DNA from: Lachnospiraceae bacterium UBA3645
GTDB taxonomy: Bacteria; Bacillota; Clostridia; Lachnospirales; Lachnospiraceae
Direction of reading: 5' to 3'
Length of the DNA stretch: 12,266 bases
Assembly: GCA_002373555.1 (NCBI GenBank)
Contig: DFKM01000057.1
Span: 1-12,266, forward strand
How positions within the stretch are numbered: the first letter of the stretch is position 1; each line of letters begins with the position of its first letter. The position numbers and the translations under genes were made by a program. Positions 5,952 through 12,266 of the stretch are shown piece after piece. The notes under the pieces are model-generated. The model ran no database searches, was not told the origin of the DNA, and saw only the letters and a program-made list of their open reading frames with translations.

Positions 5952-6995
5952 TTAATTCCCGGGATCGAGCAGTGCGGCCAGGCCGTAGGAGAGCGCCTTC
6001 CGCTCGAGCGCCGACCCGCCGGACAGCTTCTCAATATAATGGGAGATCAGATCGTGCGAATGCTCCTCGCGGAGCCTGTCCAGATCGAACGCCGGGATCG
6101 TATTGTCGGTGATATCGACGATCTGTCCGGCCATCATGATGATCTCCGGATCGAAGCGGATATCCGGCGCACGTTCGCCGGCCAGGGTGATCCGGTAGAA
6201 GTACCGTTCGTTATGGTCGAGCTTTTCCCGCAGGGTATCGGTGATCTGCGCCGAGGTGCTCGACGGATTCACGGTGATCGTGACCTGACGGTATTCCCCG
6301 GAAGCGGACGGAACGAACCGGAATTCGGTGCCGGAGGAAGTGATGCTTCCTTTGATATAGCCCCGCTTTCCCGTATCCGAGCGGTCCATCGGCTCGGGCG
6401 AGCCGCAGTAGGCCATCGCGCATTTTTCAAAAAGCCGCGGCTGATGGATGTGCCCGAGGGCGACATAATCAAAACCGGCGGATGCCAGCGCATCGAAGGA
6501 CAGCGGGAGATGATCCGCATCGCCGCCGTGGAGCATCAGGATGTGATGCATCCCGTCATCGGGCGCGGTGACGGTCGCCGGGAAAGGCGCCGGATGCTCG
6601 GCCTGGTGGTAGCTGAAACCGTGCACGACGGTGTGCAGCGCAGGAAAGGTGATGCTGGACAGCGCCTGCGCATCCAGAAGATGCACATGATCGCCGAGCG
6701 GCATGGAGAGCATGGCGCAGCCGGGATACAGATGATCGTGGTTGCCTGCGGTCAGGACGATCTGCGTGTCGGGAATGCGTGAAAACAGCGAGGCAAGTTC
6801 TCTTACCTCGCGCATGACGGGCGGCCTGTGGAACAGATCGCCGGCTATCAGAAGAAGGTCAGTTTTTTCATTCCGCGCGGTGTTTATGATGGCCTCGAAG
6901 GTCTGATAAACGGCAAGCCTGCGCGAATCGCCCCACGGACGGTCTCTGTCGGGAGAAGCGCCAAGATGTATGTCGGCGGTATGGATATATTTCAA
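5952..6995 (-). CDS. SbcD/YhaO-like DNA repair exonuclease (metallophosphoesterase)
   Basis: A 347-residue calcineurin-like phosphoesterase of the Mre11/SbcD class, expected to cut DNA ends using two divalent metals. All metal-ligand motifs are present in order: D8-x-H10 (TADIHLG), GD53, GNH86D, H156 (LHGG) and GH182-x-H184 (LGHIHQP). The remaining 160 residues correspond to the cap and partner-binding region. The start codon is TTG at 6993-6995: AAAGGAGGT lies immediately upstream (GGAGG, complement of 7001-7005, 5 bases away), the protein begins at the expected beta strand KYIHTADIHLG, and no ATG or GTG is available in frame nearby. It is first in a two-gene operon with the SbcC/YhaN-like ATPase, an arrangement conserved for this nuclease pair. 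Its promoter lies at 7037-7065 in the spacer shared with glgC. Size and the membrane-hairpin partner favour YhaO over classical SbcD. Confidence 0.9.
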   Translation of the reverse strand: MKYIHTADIHLGASPDRDRPWGDSRRLAVYQTFEAIINTARNEKTDLLLIAGDLFHRPPVMREVRELASLFSRIPDTQIVLTAGNHDHLYPGCAMLSMPLGDHVHLLDAQALSSITFPALHTVVHGFSYHQAEHPAPFPATVTAPDDGMHHILMLHGGDADHLPLSFDALASAGFDYVALGHIHQPRLFEKCAMAYCGSPEPMDRSDTGKRGYIKGSITSSGTEFRFVPSASGEYRQVTITVNPSSTSAQITDTLREKLDHNERYFYRITLAGERAPDIRFDPEIIMMAGQIVDITDNTIPAFDLDRLREEHSHDLISHYIEKLSGGSALERKALSYGLAALLDPGN

Positions 6996-7036
6996 ATGTA
7001 CCTCCTTTAAACCTTAAAAAAGCACGGGTTTTTTCG

Positions 7037-7065
7037 ATTATACGTTAATTTGGCATAATCTTCAA
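7037..7065 (-). promoter_or_regulatory. Promoter of the SbcD/SbcC-like operon
   Basis: On the minus strand, TTGAAG (complement of 7060-7065), a 17-base spacer and a perfect TATAAT (complement of 7037-7042). It diverges from the glgC promoter about 65 bases away. Confidence 0.7.
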
Positions 7066-7103
7066 TAGACTGTCAGATTTTTCTTCCCTTTGAAAAAGTA
7101 GTA

Positions 7104-7112
7104 TGCTATAAT
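7104..7112 (+). promoter_or_regulatory. Extended -10 promoter of glgC-glgD
   Basis: TGCTATAAT is a perfect TATAAT (7107-7112) preceded by the TGn extension. No good -35 is found at 16-18 bases (TTCCCT at 7084-7089). TTGAAA at 7090-7095 is only 11 bases away and so too close. Extended -10 promoters often tolerate a poor -35. Transcription would begin near 7119. Confidence 0.65.
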
Positions 7113-7159
7113 CACATTAGCTGCAGCATGAGCTGCTAAGGAAAAAGAGGGGTGATTGC

Positions 7160-8434
7160 GTGATTAAGAAAAAAATGATCGCCATGCTTCTGGCTGGCGG
7201 ACAGGGCAGCAGACTGGGCGTGCTTACGAGCGAAGTGGCTAAGCCTGCTGTATCCTTCGGAGGGAAATACAGGATCATTGACTTTCCCTTGAGCAACTGC
7301 GTTAATTCCGGCGTGGATACGGTCGGCGTACTGACCCAGTACAGACCGCTCCAGCTGAACAAGCACATCGGCATCGGTATCCCGTGGGATCTGGACAGAC
7401 GCGTGGGCGGCGTCAGCGTACTGCCGCCGTATGAGAAGACCGGCGATACCGAATGGTATACCGGCACGGCCAATGCCATCTATCAGAACCTGGAGTTCAT
7501 GGAGAGATACAATCCGGATTATGTGCTCATCCTGTCGGGTGACCACATCTACAAGATGGATTATGAAGAGATGCTCTCCGAGCATAAGAAGAAAGGCGCG
7601 GATGTTTCCATCGCTTCCATGCCCGTACCGTGGGAGGAGGCCAGCAGATTCGGTATCGTCGTTACGGATGAGAACCGCAGGATCACTGCCTTCCAGGAGA
7701 AGCCGAAGGAGCCGCAGTCGAACCTTGCCTCCATGGGCATCTATATCTTCAACTGGCCGGTGCTTCGCGACGCGCTCATCACACTGAAGGATGTTCCCGA
7801 GTGTGACTTCGGAAAGCACATTATTCCGTACTGCTTCGAGCAGCAGAAGAAACTCTATACCTATGAGTTCACCGGTTACTGGAAGGATGTCGGAACCCTT
7901 TCCTCCTACTGGGAAGCCAACATGGAGCTCGTCGAGCTCGTGCCTGACTTCAATCTGTACGAGGAGTATTGGAAGATCTATACCGAGACAGACAGCATGC
8001 TGCCCGAATATATGGCACCCGGCTCTGTTGCCTGCAAGTGCATCATCGGCGGCGGCTCCGAGATCTACGGCACCGTGAAGCATTCCGTGCTCGGCTCGAA
8101 TGTCATCGTGGGCGAAGGCTCCGTGATTGAGGACAGCATCGTCATGGCCGGCGCACAGATCGGAAAGAATGTGCGGATCAGAAAGGCCATCATCGCAGAG
8201 AATGTCGTGATCGGCGACAATACCGTGCTTGGCGAAGGCCAGTACGCGGAGAGCAAGCTGGATAAGAGAGTCTACTGCGCCGAACTCGTGACGGTCGCGG
8301 CGGATTCCGTGATCCCCGCAGACGTAAGCGTGGGTCTCAATACAGCGATCGTCGGCGTGACCGAGAGCGCAGACTATCCGGGCGGACGTCTTGAAGACGG
8401 CGGATTTATCGTAAAGGCAGGTGAGAAAGCATGA
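7160..8434 (+). CDS. glgC: Glucose-1-phosphate adenylyltransferase, catalytic subunit GlgC
   Basis: A 424-residue enzyme making ADP-glucose from ATP and glucose 1-phosphate, the committed step of bacterial glycogen synthesis. The nucleotidyltransferase half has [17 protein letters not shown] then [16 protein letters not shown] (K28 and the loop intact), GTANAIYQN, the metal/catalytic aspartate in [11 protein letters not shown] (D128), the sugar-phosphate lysine in QEKP (K181), SMGIYIFN and YWKDVGT. The last 130 residues show hexapeptide-like repeats ([30 protein letters not shown], read in pieces) of a left-handed beta helix. The start is GTG at 7160-7162 with GAGGGG at 7147-7152; an in-frame ATG at 7175 would remove part of the first strand's lead-in but cannot be ruled out. 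The gene overlaps glgD by 4 bases (ATGA), implying translational coupling. Length is typical. Confidence 0.96.
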   Translation: MIKKKMIAMLLAGGQGSRLGVLTSEVAKPAVSFGGKYRIIDFPLSNCVNSGVDTVGVLTQYRPLQLNKHIGIGIPWDLDRRVGGVSVLPPYEKTGDTEWYTGTANAIYQNLEFMERYNPDYVLILSGDHIYKMDYEEMLSEHKKKGADVSIASMPVPWEEASRFGIVVTDENRRITAFQEKPKEPQSNLASMGIYIFNWPVLRDALITLKDVPECDFGKHIIPYCFEQQKKLYTYEFTGYWKDVGTLSSYWEANMELVELVPDFNLYEEYWKIYTETDSMLPEYMAPGSVACKCIIGGGSEIYGTVKHSVLGSNVIVGEGSVIEDSIVMAGAQIGKNVRIRKAIIAENVVIGDNTVLGEGQYAESKLDKRVYCAELVTVAADSVIPADVSVGLNTAIVGVTESADYPGGRLEDGGFIVKAGEKA

Positions 8435-9531
8435 AAGCATTGGGTATGATCCTTGCAGGAGGAAACAACAGACGTATGCGCGAGCTTTCCAGCAGACGCG
8501 CGATCGCGGCCATGCCCATGGCGGGAAGCTTCAGGGCCGTTGACTTTACGCTCAGCAACATGAGCAATTCCGGCATCGGGACCGTAGCTGTCATCACACA
8601 GTACAGTTCCAGATCGCTGGACGAGCATTTAAGCTCCTCCAAATGGTGGGATTTCGGAAGAAAACAGGGCGGCCTGTATCTCCTGAACCCGACCATTACA
8701 CCCGAAAACAATGACTGGTACCGCGGTACGGCGGACGCCATTTCCCAGAACCTCAATTTCCTTTACAAGAGACACGAGCCCTATGTGGTGATCGCGCCCG
8801 GCGACGGCATCTACAAGCTGGACTATAACGATGTCATCGATTTCCATTCGGACAATGACGCGGATATCACCGTCGTCTGCAAGGATTTCCCGGAAGGCGC
8901 GGACGTAAGCCGTTTCGGCGTTCTGCAGACGGATGAGAAGGGCCGGATCCTGGAGTGGGAAGAGAAACCCGTGGCGTCTCCTTTCCGGACTGTTTCCACC
9001 GGTATCTATGTCATCAGACGCAGACTGCTCATCTCCCTGATGGAGCAGTGCCGTGAGATGGAGTGGACGGATCTCGTCCGCGACGTCATCATGCGTCAGA
9101 AGAATGTTATGAATATTATGGCCTACCGGCTGGATTCCTACTGGACCAACATTTCCACAGTGAAGGCTTACTATGATGCCAACATGGATTTCCTGAAGGA
9201 TGACGTGAGAAAACATTTCTTCCATGAGTATCCTGCGATCCAGACGAAGGTGGATGACTATGCGCCCGCGAAATACAATACCGGCGCGGAAGTCAAGGGA
9301 AGCCTGATCGCGAACGGCGTGATCCTGAACGGCGAAGTGACGGATTCCATCCTGTTCCGGAAGGTATTTGTCGGAAACGGCGCCGTGATCAGAAATTCGC
9401 TGATCTTCAAGGACAGCTATGTTTCGGACGGCGCGGTCCTCGAATACTGCATCGTGGAAGCGGGCGTCACCATCCCCGCCGGCGCAGTACACAAGGGAAC
9501 GCCTGAGAAGCCGCTCATCATCACGGAGTAA
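8431..9531 (+). CDS. glgD: Glucose-1-phosphate adenylyltransferase subunit GlgD (probably non-catalytic)
   Basis: A 366-residue paralogue of GlgC found beside glgC in Firmicutes, where it forms a hetero-oligomer and alters activity. The fold is the same: a nucleotidyltransferase domain, then a short beta-helix domain ([23 protein letters not shown]). Several active-site features differ from GlgC. AGGQGSRL becomes AGGNNRRM (9-16). The AKPA lysine is replaced by Ile (AIAA, 24-27). SGDH becomes PGDG. The EEKP lysine and the SNxxNSG segment remain. This supports an accessory or regulatory role. The ATG at 8431 overlaps the glgC stop, and AGGTGAG (8419-8425) provides a ribosome binding site. It is somewhat shorter than GlgC, as usual for GlgD. 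No glycogen synthase or branching enzyme gene follows. Confidence 0.95.
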   Translation: MKALGMILAGGNNRRMRELSSRRAIAAMPMAGSFRAVDFTLSNMSNSGIGTVAVITQYSSRSLDEHLSSSKWWDFGRKQGGLYLLNPTITPENNDWYRGTADAISQNLNFLYKRHEPYVVIAPGDGIYKLDYNDVIDFHSDNDADITVVCKDFPEGADVSRFGVLQTDEKGRILEWEEKPVASPFRTVSTGIYVIRRRLLISLMEQCREMEWTDLVRDVIMRQKNVMNIMAYRLDSYWTNISTVKAYYDANMDFLKDDVRKHFFHEYPAIQTKVDDYAPAKYNTGAEVKGSLIANGVILNGEVTDSILFRKVFVGNGAVIRNSLIFKDSYVSDGAVLEYCIVEAGVTIPAGAVHKGTPEKPLIITE

Positions 9532-9554
9532 TACCGTATGCTGATCCGGTAAGG

Positions 9555-9579
9555 GGCCGCGGCAGTGCTGCCGCAGGCC
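9555..9579 (+). other. Strong GC-rich stem-loop between glgD and spoVG
   Basis: GGCC (9555-9558) and GCGGCAG (9559-9565) pair with CTGCCGC (9568-9574) and GGCC (9576-9579), with one bulged A at 9575, giving about 11 base pairs. No T tract follows, so it is not a standard intrinsic terminator. It could protect the glgCD message from 3' exonucleases or mark a processing point. Confidence 0.5.
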
Positions 9580-9584
9580 GCAAT

Positions 9585-9605
9585 CCTCCGGAGGTCTTCC
9601 GGAGG
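9585..9605 (+). promoter_or_regulatory. Hairpin overlapping the spoVG ribosome binding site
   Basis: CCTCCGG (9585-9591) is an exact complement of CCGGAGG (9599-9605), with a 7-base loop. The 3' arm contains the GGAGG Shine-Dalgarno (9601-9605) 6 bases before the ATG at 9612. A second GGAGG (9590-9594) overlaps the 5' arm and loop. If folded, the structure would hide the site. Confidence 0.45.
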
Positions 9606-9611
9606 GACCTG

Positions 9612-9902
9612 ATGATCAAAAAAGTAAATGTAAAGCTGCTGCGGGACCCGGGCAACCGGGTCCTTGCAACAGCGGAACTGATCCTGGATGACGGACTTGT
9701 GATCCATGACCTGAAAGTCATCGAAGGGCGCAACGGACTGTTCGTTGCCATGCCGAGCAGGCTGGGAAACGACGGCGAGTTCCGGGATGTGGTGCATCCG
9801 ACGACGCGCGCACTGCGGAAAAAGCTGGACGATATGGTCCTTGGCGAATACCGCAGGATGAACCGGGAAATGCGGATCCGGGCCCTGCATCCGGAAGCAT
9901 GA
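9612..9902 (+). CDS. spoVG: SpoVG family regulator
   Basis: A 96-residue protein of the SpoVG family, small nucleic-acid-binding proteins involved in sporulation-septum control in Bacillus and in global regulation in other Firmicutes. The family's hallmark core is present: ILDDGLVIHDLKVIEGRNGL, then FVAMPSR, then GEFRDVVHPTT, followed by a basic C-terminal helix (RALRKKLDDMVLGEYRRMNR). Length matches B. subtilis SpoVG (97). The ATG at 9612 follows GGAGGG (9601-9606). It lies 80 bases after glgD with no clear promoter between, so it is likely co-transcribed with glgCD, although the intervening hairpins may modulate expression. It ends 8 bases before a strong terminator. Its presence fits a sporulating or spore-derived Firmicute but does not prove sporulation. 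Confidence 0.95.
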   Translation: MIKKVNVKLLRDPGNRVLATAELILDDGLVIHDLKVIEGRNGLFVAMPSRLGNDGEFRDVVHPTTRALRKKLDDMVLGEYRRMNREMRIRALHPEA

Positions 9903-9910
9903 GACAAAAG

Positions 9911-9944
9911 AAAACTGCTGCGGAGATCCTCCGCAGCAGTTTTT
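9911..9944. terminator. Bidirectional intrinsic terminator between spoVG and the lysR gene
   Basis: AAAACTGCTGCGGA (9911-9924) pairs exactly with TCCGCAGCAGTTTT (9930-9943) around a 5-base loop, followed by T on the plus strand. The A-rich 5' flank (AAAAGAAAA) supplies a T-rich tract for the minus-strand gene. It closes both convergent units. Confidence 0.92.
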
Positions 9945-9966
9945 GTATGCCTGTATCCGTAAAATG

Positions 9967-10851
9967 TCAGAACAGCTCGATGAACTGCTTCGCCAGATGG
10001 GAGATGTTCTGGTTCTTGTCCCAGACAAGATAGGCCTGGGAAGCGATCGTAGGATTGGTGATCTTCTTGATGACCAGATGATCCGCCTTCGACTGGACTG
10101 TTGCATTGTTCGCGACGATGGCAATGCCGATGCCGGCTTCCGCCCAGCTGAGCGAGGAAGCAAGCTCGCCGGTCTGGCAGATGATGTCGGGCGAGAAGCC
10201 CTTCTGCCGGCAGCTGTTGATGATGATGTCGTTGAATCTTCTGTGAATGATCAGGGGCTTGCCCTTCAGATCCGCGAGCTGCAGTTCTCCCTTCGCATCA
10301 TCCGCGAAGAAGGAAGGAAGACCGACCGCGACGAACGAATCGGAAGCATTGTCATTCAGATCCTTGTCCTTTAAGGGCACGCTGTTGAAAACGCCGGTGT
10401 TGAAGGGCTCGCGGATGATCCCGATGTCGACCTGGTTGTTCATCAGCATATCGATGATCGCGGTGGAATTGCCCTCAAAGATATGGAAGTCCACATTCGG
10501 ATATTTCTTCCGGAAGGACATGAAATGCTCCGGCAGAACATGCGTGCAGGCCGACGCGATCGTGCCGATGCGGATGCTGCCCGAAGAATCAGTCCCCATA
10601 TTCTGAAGCTCACGGACAGTGTTGTTGACCATGTCAAGGATCTCCAGCGCGCGTTCCTTTAAGATCAGGCCCTCGTGGGTGATCGTCAGATTCCGCTTGT
10701 CTCTTTCAAAGAGCTGAACCCCGAGCTCATCTTCCAGAGCTTTCAGCTGCAGGGAAAGGGGCGGCTGAGAAATGTTCAGGTTCTTGGCAGCGGCGGTGAT
10801 GTGACCCGCCTCTGCAATGGCCAGAAAATATTCCAGCTGTTTAAGTGTCAT
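9967..10851 (-). CDS. LysR-type transcriptional regulator
   Basis: A 294-residue DNA-binding regulator of the LysR family. Residues 1-60 form the winged helix-turn-helix (LKQLEYFLAIAEAGHITAAA, then NISQPPLSLQLKALEDELGV, then LFER and TITHEG). About 65-88 are the linker helix. Residues 90-294 are the two-lobe ligand-binding domain (GSIRIGTIASACTHVLPEH, VDIGIIREP, GELASSLSWAEAGIGIAIV). Length is standard and the effector is unknown. The ATG at 10849-10851 has AAAGGAGA (complement of 10859-10866) 7 bases upstream. It is a single-gene unit divergent from ahcY across an AT-rich spacer with inverted repeats at its own promoter, the usual layout for a LysR regulator that controls itself and its divergent neighbour. 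Regulation of ahcY is therefore inferred, not shown. Confidence 0.95.
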   Translation of the reverse strand: MTLKQLEYFLAIAEAGHITAAAKNLNISQPPLSLQLKALEDELGVQLFERDKRNLTITHEGLILKERALEILDMVNNTVRELQNMGTDSSGSIRIGTIASACTHVLPEHFMSFRKKYPNVDFHIFEGNSTAIIDMLMNNQVDIGIIREPFNTGVFNSVPLKDKDLNDNASDSFVAVGLPSFFADDAKGELQLADLKGKPLIIHRRFNDIIINSCRQKGFSPDIICQTGELASSLSWAEAGIGIAIVANNATVQSKADHLVIKKITNPTIASQAYLVWDKNQNISHLAKQFIELF

Positions 10852-10931
10852 GGTTCCTTCTCCTTTGAATGAAAATATGAAAAAAGTATAAAAAATTTCT
10901 AAACTGCCGTCTTTTCGTTGGTTTTGATCGC

Positions 10932-10960
10932 ATTATAATATAAATGAGGAAGATAATCAA
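10932..10960 (-). promoter_or_regulatory. Promoter of the lysR gene
   Basis: On the minus strand, TTGATT (complement of 10955-10960), a 17-base spacer and a perfect TATAAT (complement of 10932-10937). One arm of the 8-base inverted repeat lies inside the spacer and the near-palindrome abuts the -35, which would allow autoregulation. Confidence 0.65.
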
Positions 10961-11152
10961 TAGCAATTACTATAAATTAAGATATTACTTGCATCTTCCT
11001 ATATATAATATAAATATATGAAAACTATTGAATGGGCATTTTTGAATACTTTTACAAATAAAGATGAAAAGGCTGGATATTTCTGAAAAAACTGTGAAAA
11101 GGCGGGCGGCACTTGAAAACGTGCGGATTGACTGTTATTATGATACGAGGAT

Positions 11153-11183
11153 CAGAAGGCCCTTATCCGGGGACTCTGTTTTT
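11153..11183 (+). promoter_or_regulatory. Terminator-like hairpin in the ahcY leader (possible attenuator)
   Basis: CAGA (11153-11156) can pair with TCTG (11175-11178), and CCCT (11160-11163) with GGGG (11169-11172, one G-T pair), across a small internal loop. TTTTT follows at 11179-11183. The stem is short and imperfect, so termination would be weak. Its place 30 bases before the ahcY start is suggestive only. Confidence 0.25.
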
Positions 11184-11211
11184 GCGTATTTTCATTATGG
11201 AAAGGATCACT

Positions 11212-12266
11212 ATGAAATCAGATATCAGAGATATAAATCTTGCGGAATCCGGACACCGAAAGCTTGCCTGGGTGCGAAGGAATATGCCCATCCTGTCCGC
11301 GCTGGAGAAGCGTTTCCGGGAAGAACAGCCTTTTGCGGGAAAAAAGATCGCGCTGTCCATCCATCTGGAGGCAAAGACCGCGTATCTTTGTGAAGTGCTT
11401 GCGGCGGGAGGCGCCGAGATGTATGTGACGGGCTCGAATCCCCTCTCCACACAGGACGATGTCGCGGCGGCCCTCGCGGATGACGGCATCACTGTTTTTG
11501 CGAAGTACGGCGTATCGGCCGAAGAATATAACAGCCATGTGGAAAAAGTCCTGCTTGCCGGACCGAACATCGTGATCGATGACGGCGGGGATCTGGTCCA
11601 TGCGCTGCACTATGAACATCCGGAACTGCTGCCTGATATCATCGGCGGCTGCGAGGAGACCACGACGGGCATTCTCCGTCTGAAAGCCATGGATGCGGCG
11701 GGCGAACTGAAATTCCCGATGATCACCGTGAATGACGCGGACTGCAAGCATCTGTTCGACAACCGTTACGGGACCGGCCAGTCTGTCTGGGACGGCATCA
11801 ACCGCACGACCAATCTGATCGTGGCCGGGAAGACCGTGGTCGTCGCCGGCTACGGCTGGTGCGGCAAGGGAACGGCCATGCGCGCGAAGGGACTCGGCGC
11901 ACAGGTCATCGTGACCGAGGTCGATCCGGTCCGTGCGATCGAGGCGGTCATGGACGGCTTTGACGTCATGCCGATGAGGGAAGCCGCGAAATACGGCGAT
12001 TTCTTCGTGACGGTCACCGGCTGCAAGGATGTCATCGGGCCGGAAGCATTTGCCAATATGAAGGATGGTGCGATCCTTACGAATGCCGGACATTTTGATG
12101 TGGAAGTGGATGTTGCCTGGCTGCGGGCGCATTCAGTGCAGGCTGAACCCGCCAGGAACAACATCATGGGATACCAGCAGGAGGATGGCAGGTGGATTTT
12201 TGTTCTCGGTGAAGGCCGGCTCGTTAACCTGGCCTGCGGAGACGGACATCCCGCGGAGATCATGGA
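11212..12266 (+). CDS. ahcY: Adenosylhomocysteinase (SAH hydrolase), 3' end outside window
   Basis: NAD-dependent reversible hydrolysis of S-adenosylhomocysteine to homocysteine and adenosine, clearing the by-product of methylation. The frame is open from the ATG at 11212 to the window end (351 codons plus 2 bases; family length about 400-430). Motifs in order: SIHLEAKTA and SNPLSTQDD (substrate domain), DDGGD, EETTTG (E148/E149), NDADCKHLFDNRYGTGQS with the catalytic pair K179 and D183, the NAD-binding loop GYGWCGKG (213-220), TEVDP, NAGHF and EGRLVNL. The wording SIHLEAKTA and NPLSTQDD resembles the shorter Thermotoga/archaeal-type enzymes rather than the proteobacterial ones. The start at 11212 has AAAGGA (11201-11206). 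An in-frame ATG at 11197 lacks a ribosome binding site. The gene is preceded by a long leader and diverges from the LysR gene. Confidence 0.95.
   Translation, partial: MKSDIRDINLAESGHRKLAWVRRNMPILSALEKRFREEQPFAGKKIALSIHLEAKTAYLCEVLAAGGAEMYVTGSNPLSTQDDVAAALADDGITVFAKYGVSAEEYNSHVEKVLLAGPNIVIDDGGDLVHALHYEHPELLPDIIGGCEETTTGILRLKAMDAAGELKFPMITVNDADCKHLFDNRYGTGQSVWDGINRTTNLIVAGKTVVVAGYGWCGKGTAMRAKGLGAQVIVTEVDPVRAIEAVMDGFDVMPMREAAKYGDFFVTVTGCKDVIGPEAFANMKDGAILTNAGHFDVEVDVAWLRAHSVQAEPARNNIMGYQQEDGRWIFVLGEGRLVNLACGDGHPAEIM

Larger units (their letters stand above)
10852..11211. promoter_or_regulatory. AT-rich lysR - ahcY spacer with repeats and a near-palindrome
   Basis: This 360-base gap holds no convincing gene. 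It contains: the lysR promoter (10932-10960); an 8-base inverted repeat AGGAAGAT (10947-10954) / ATCTTCCT (10993-11000); a 12-base direct repeat TATAATATAAAT (10934-10945 and 11004-11015); a near-palindrome ATAGCAATTACTAT (10960-10973, 12 of 14 symmetric); and the long ahcY leader. About 10870-11060 is far richer in A+T than the genes. An ahcY promoter is expected near 10977-11020 (for example TTAAGA 10977-10982, 17 bases, TATATA 11000-11005), but no hexamer pair stands out. Confidence 0.5.

Noticed and set aside
5616..6782. A 388-codon plus-strand open frame opposite the SbcD/SbcC-like operon
   Set aside because: It spans the junction of two well-supported minus-strand genes and encodes nothing recognisable; a mirror frame in GC-rich DNA.
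7136..8440. A 434-codon minus-strand open frame opposite glgC
   Set aside because: It is a complete antisense shadow of glgC with no ribosome binding site or family motif.
11020..11211. A known SAM or SAH riboswitch before ahcY
   Set aside because: None of the conserved cores I know for SAM-I, SAM-II or SAH riboswitches can be found; only a weak hairpin with a T run is visible.
11064..11393. A 109-codon plus-strand frame starting in the ahcY leader
   Set aside because: It has no good ribosome binding site, overlaps ahcY by about 180 bases in another frame, and has no similarity I recognise. A translated leader peptide cannot be fully excluded.
11218..12132. A 304-codon minus-strand open frame opposite ahcY
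   Set aside because: The plus strand carries every catalytic and NAD-binding motif of SAH hydrolase; the antisense frame is a shadow.

Overview
This 12.3 kb window looks like chromosomal housekeeping sequence from a moderately GC-rich Firmicute, most likely class Clostridia and perhaps a Lachnospiraceae-like lineage. The evidence is the combination of MecA, SpoVG, a GlgC/GlgD pair, a YhaO/YhaN-type nuclease/ATPase pair, a DUF1858 redox protein, and an SH3b-GH18 wall hydrolase behind a signal anchor. Strong AGGAGG ribosome binding sites and bidirectional hairpin/T-tract terminators fit the same assignment. The family assignment is inference. I see no tRNA, rRNA, CRISPR array, transposase or phage gene.

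Layout, left to right. (1) 1-665: 3' end of the replicative helicase gene dnaB and a bidirectional terminator. (2) 663-1340: a DUF1858 gene (minus) diverges from a 2[4Fe-4S] ferredoxin gene (plus); both promoters carry the same 8-base box upstream of the -35. (3) 1307-2072: mecA (minus), sharing a terminator with the ferredoxin gene. (4) 2073-2584: 512 bases without a recognisable gene, holding the mecA promoter, an orphan promoter followed by a potentially structured transcript, and the promoter of the next gene. (5) 2585-4297: membrane-anchored SH3b-GH18 hydrolase. (6) 4305-6995 (minus): a two-gene operon encoding an SbcD/YhaO-like exonuclease and a compact SbcC/YhaN-like ATPase with a membrane hairpin. 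(7) 7107-9944: glgC-glgD-spoVG. The first two genes overlap by 4 bases and spoVG follows after 80 bases with two hairpins; an intrinsic terminator closes the unit. (8) 9967-10851 (minus): a LysR-type regulator, divergent from (9) ahcY (11212 to the window end, incomplete), with an AT-rich, repeat-laden 360-base spacer.

Functional links: GlgC and GlgD form the ADP-glucose pyrophosphorylase of glycogen synthesis, with GlgD apparently the non-catalytic subunit. The SbcD/SbcC-like pair should act as a nuclease complex. The LysR protein probably regulates itself and/or ahcY, which handles S-adenosylhomocysteine. The ferredoxin and the DUF1858 protein may be co-regulated redox proteins.

No clearly new multi-gene system is visible. 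The points most worth checking are regulatory: the possible ncRNA at about 2190-2465, the mirrored boxes between the DUF1858 and ferredoxin genes, the lysR-ahcY spacer, and the hairpin that may hide the spoVG ribosome binding site.
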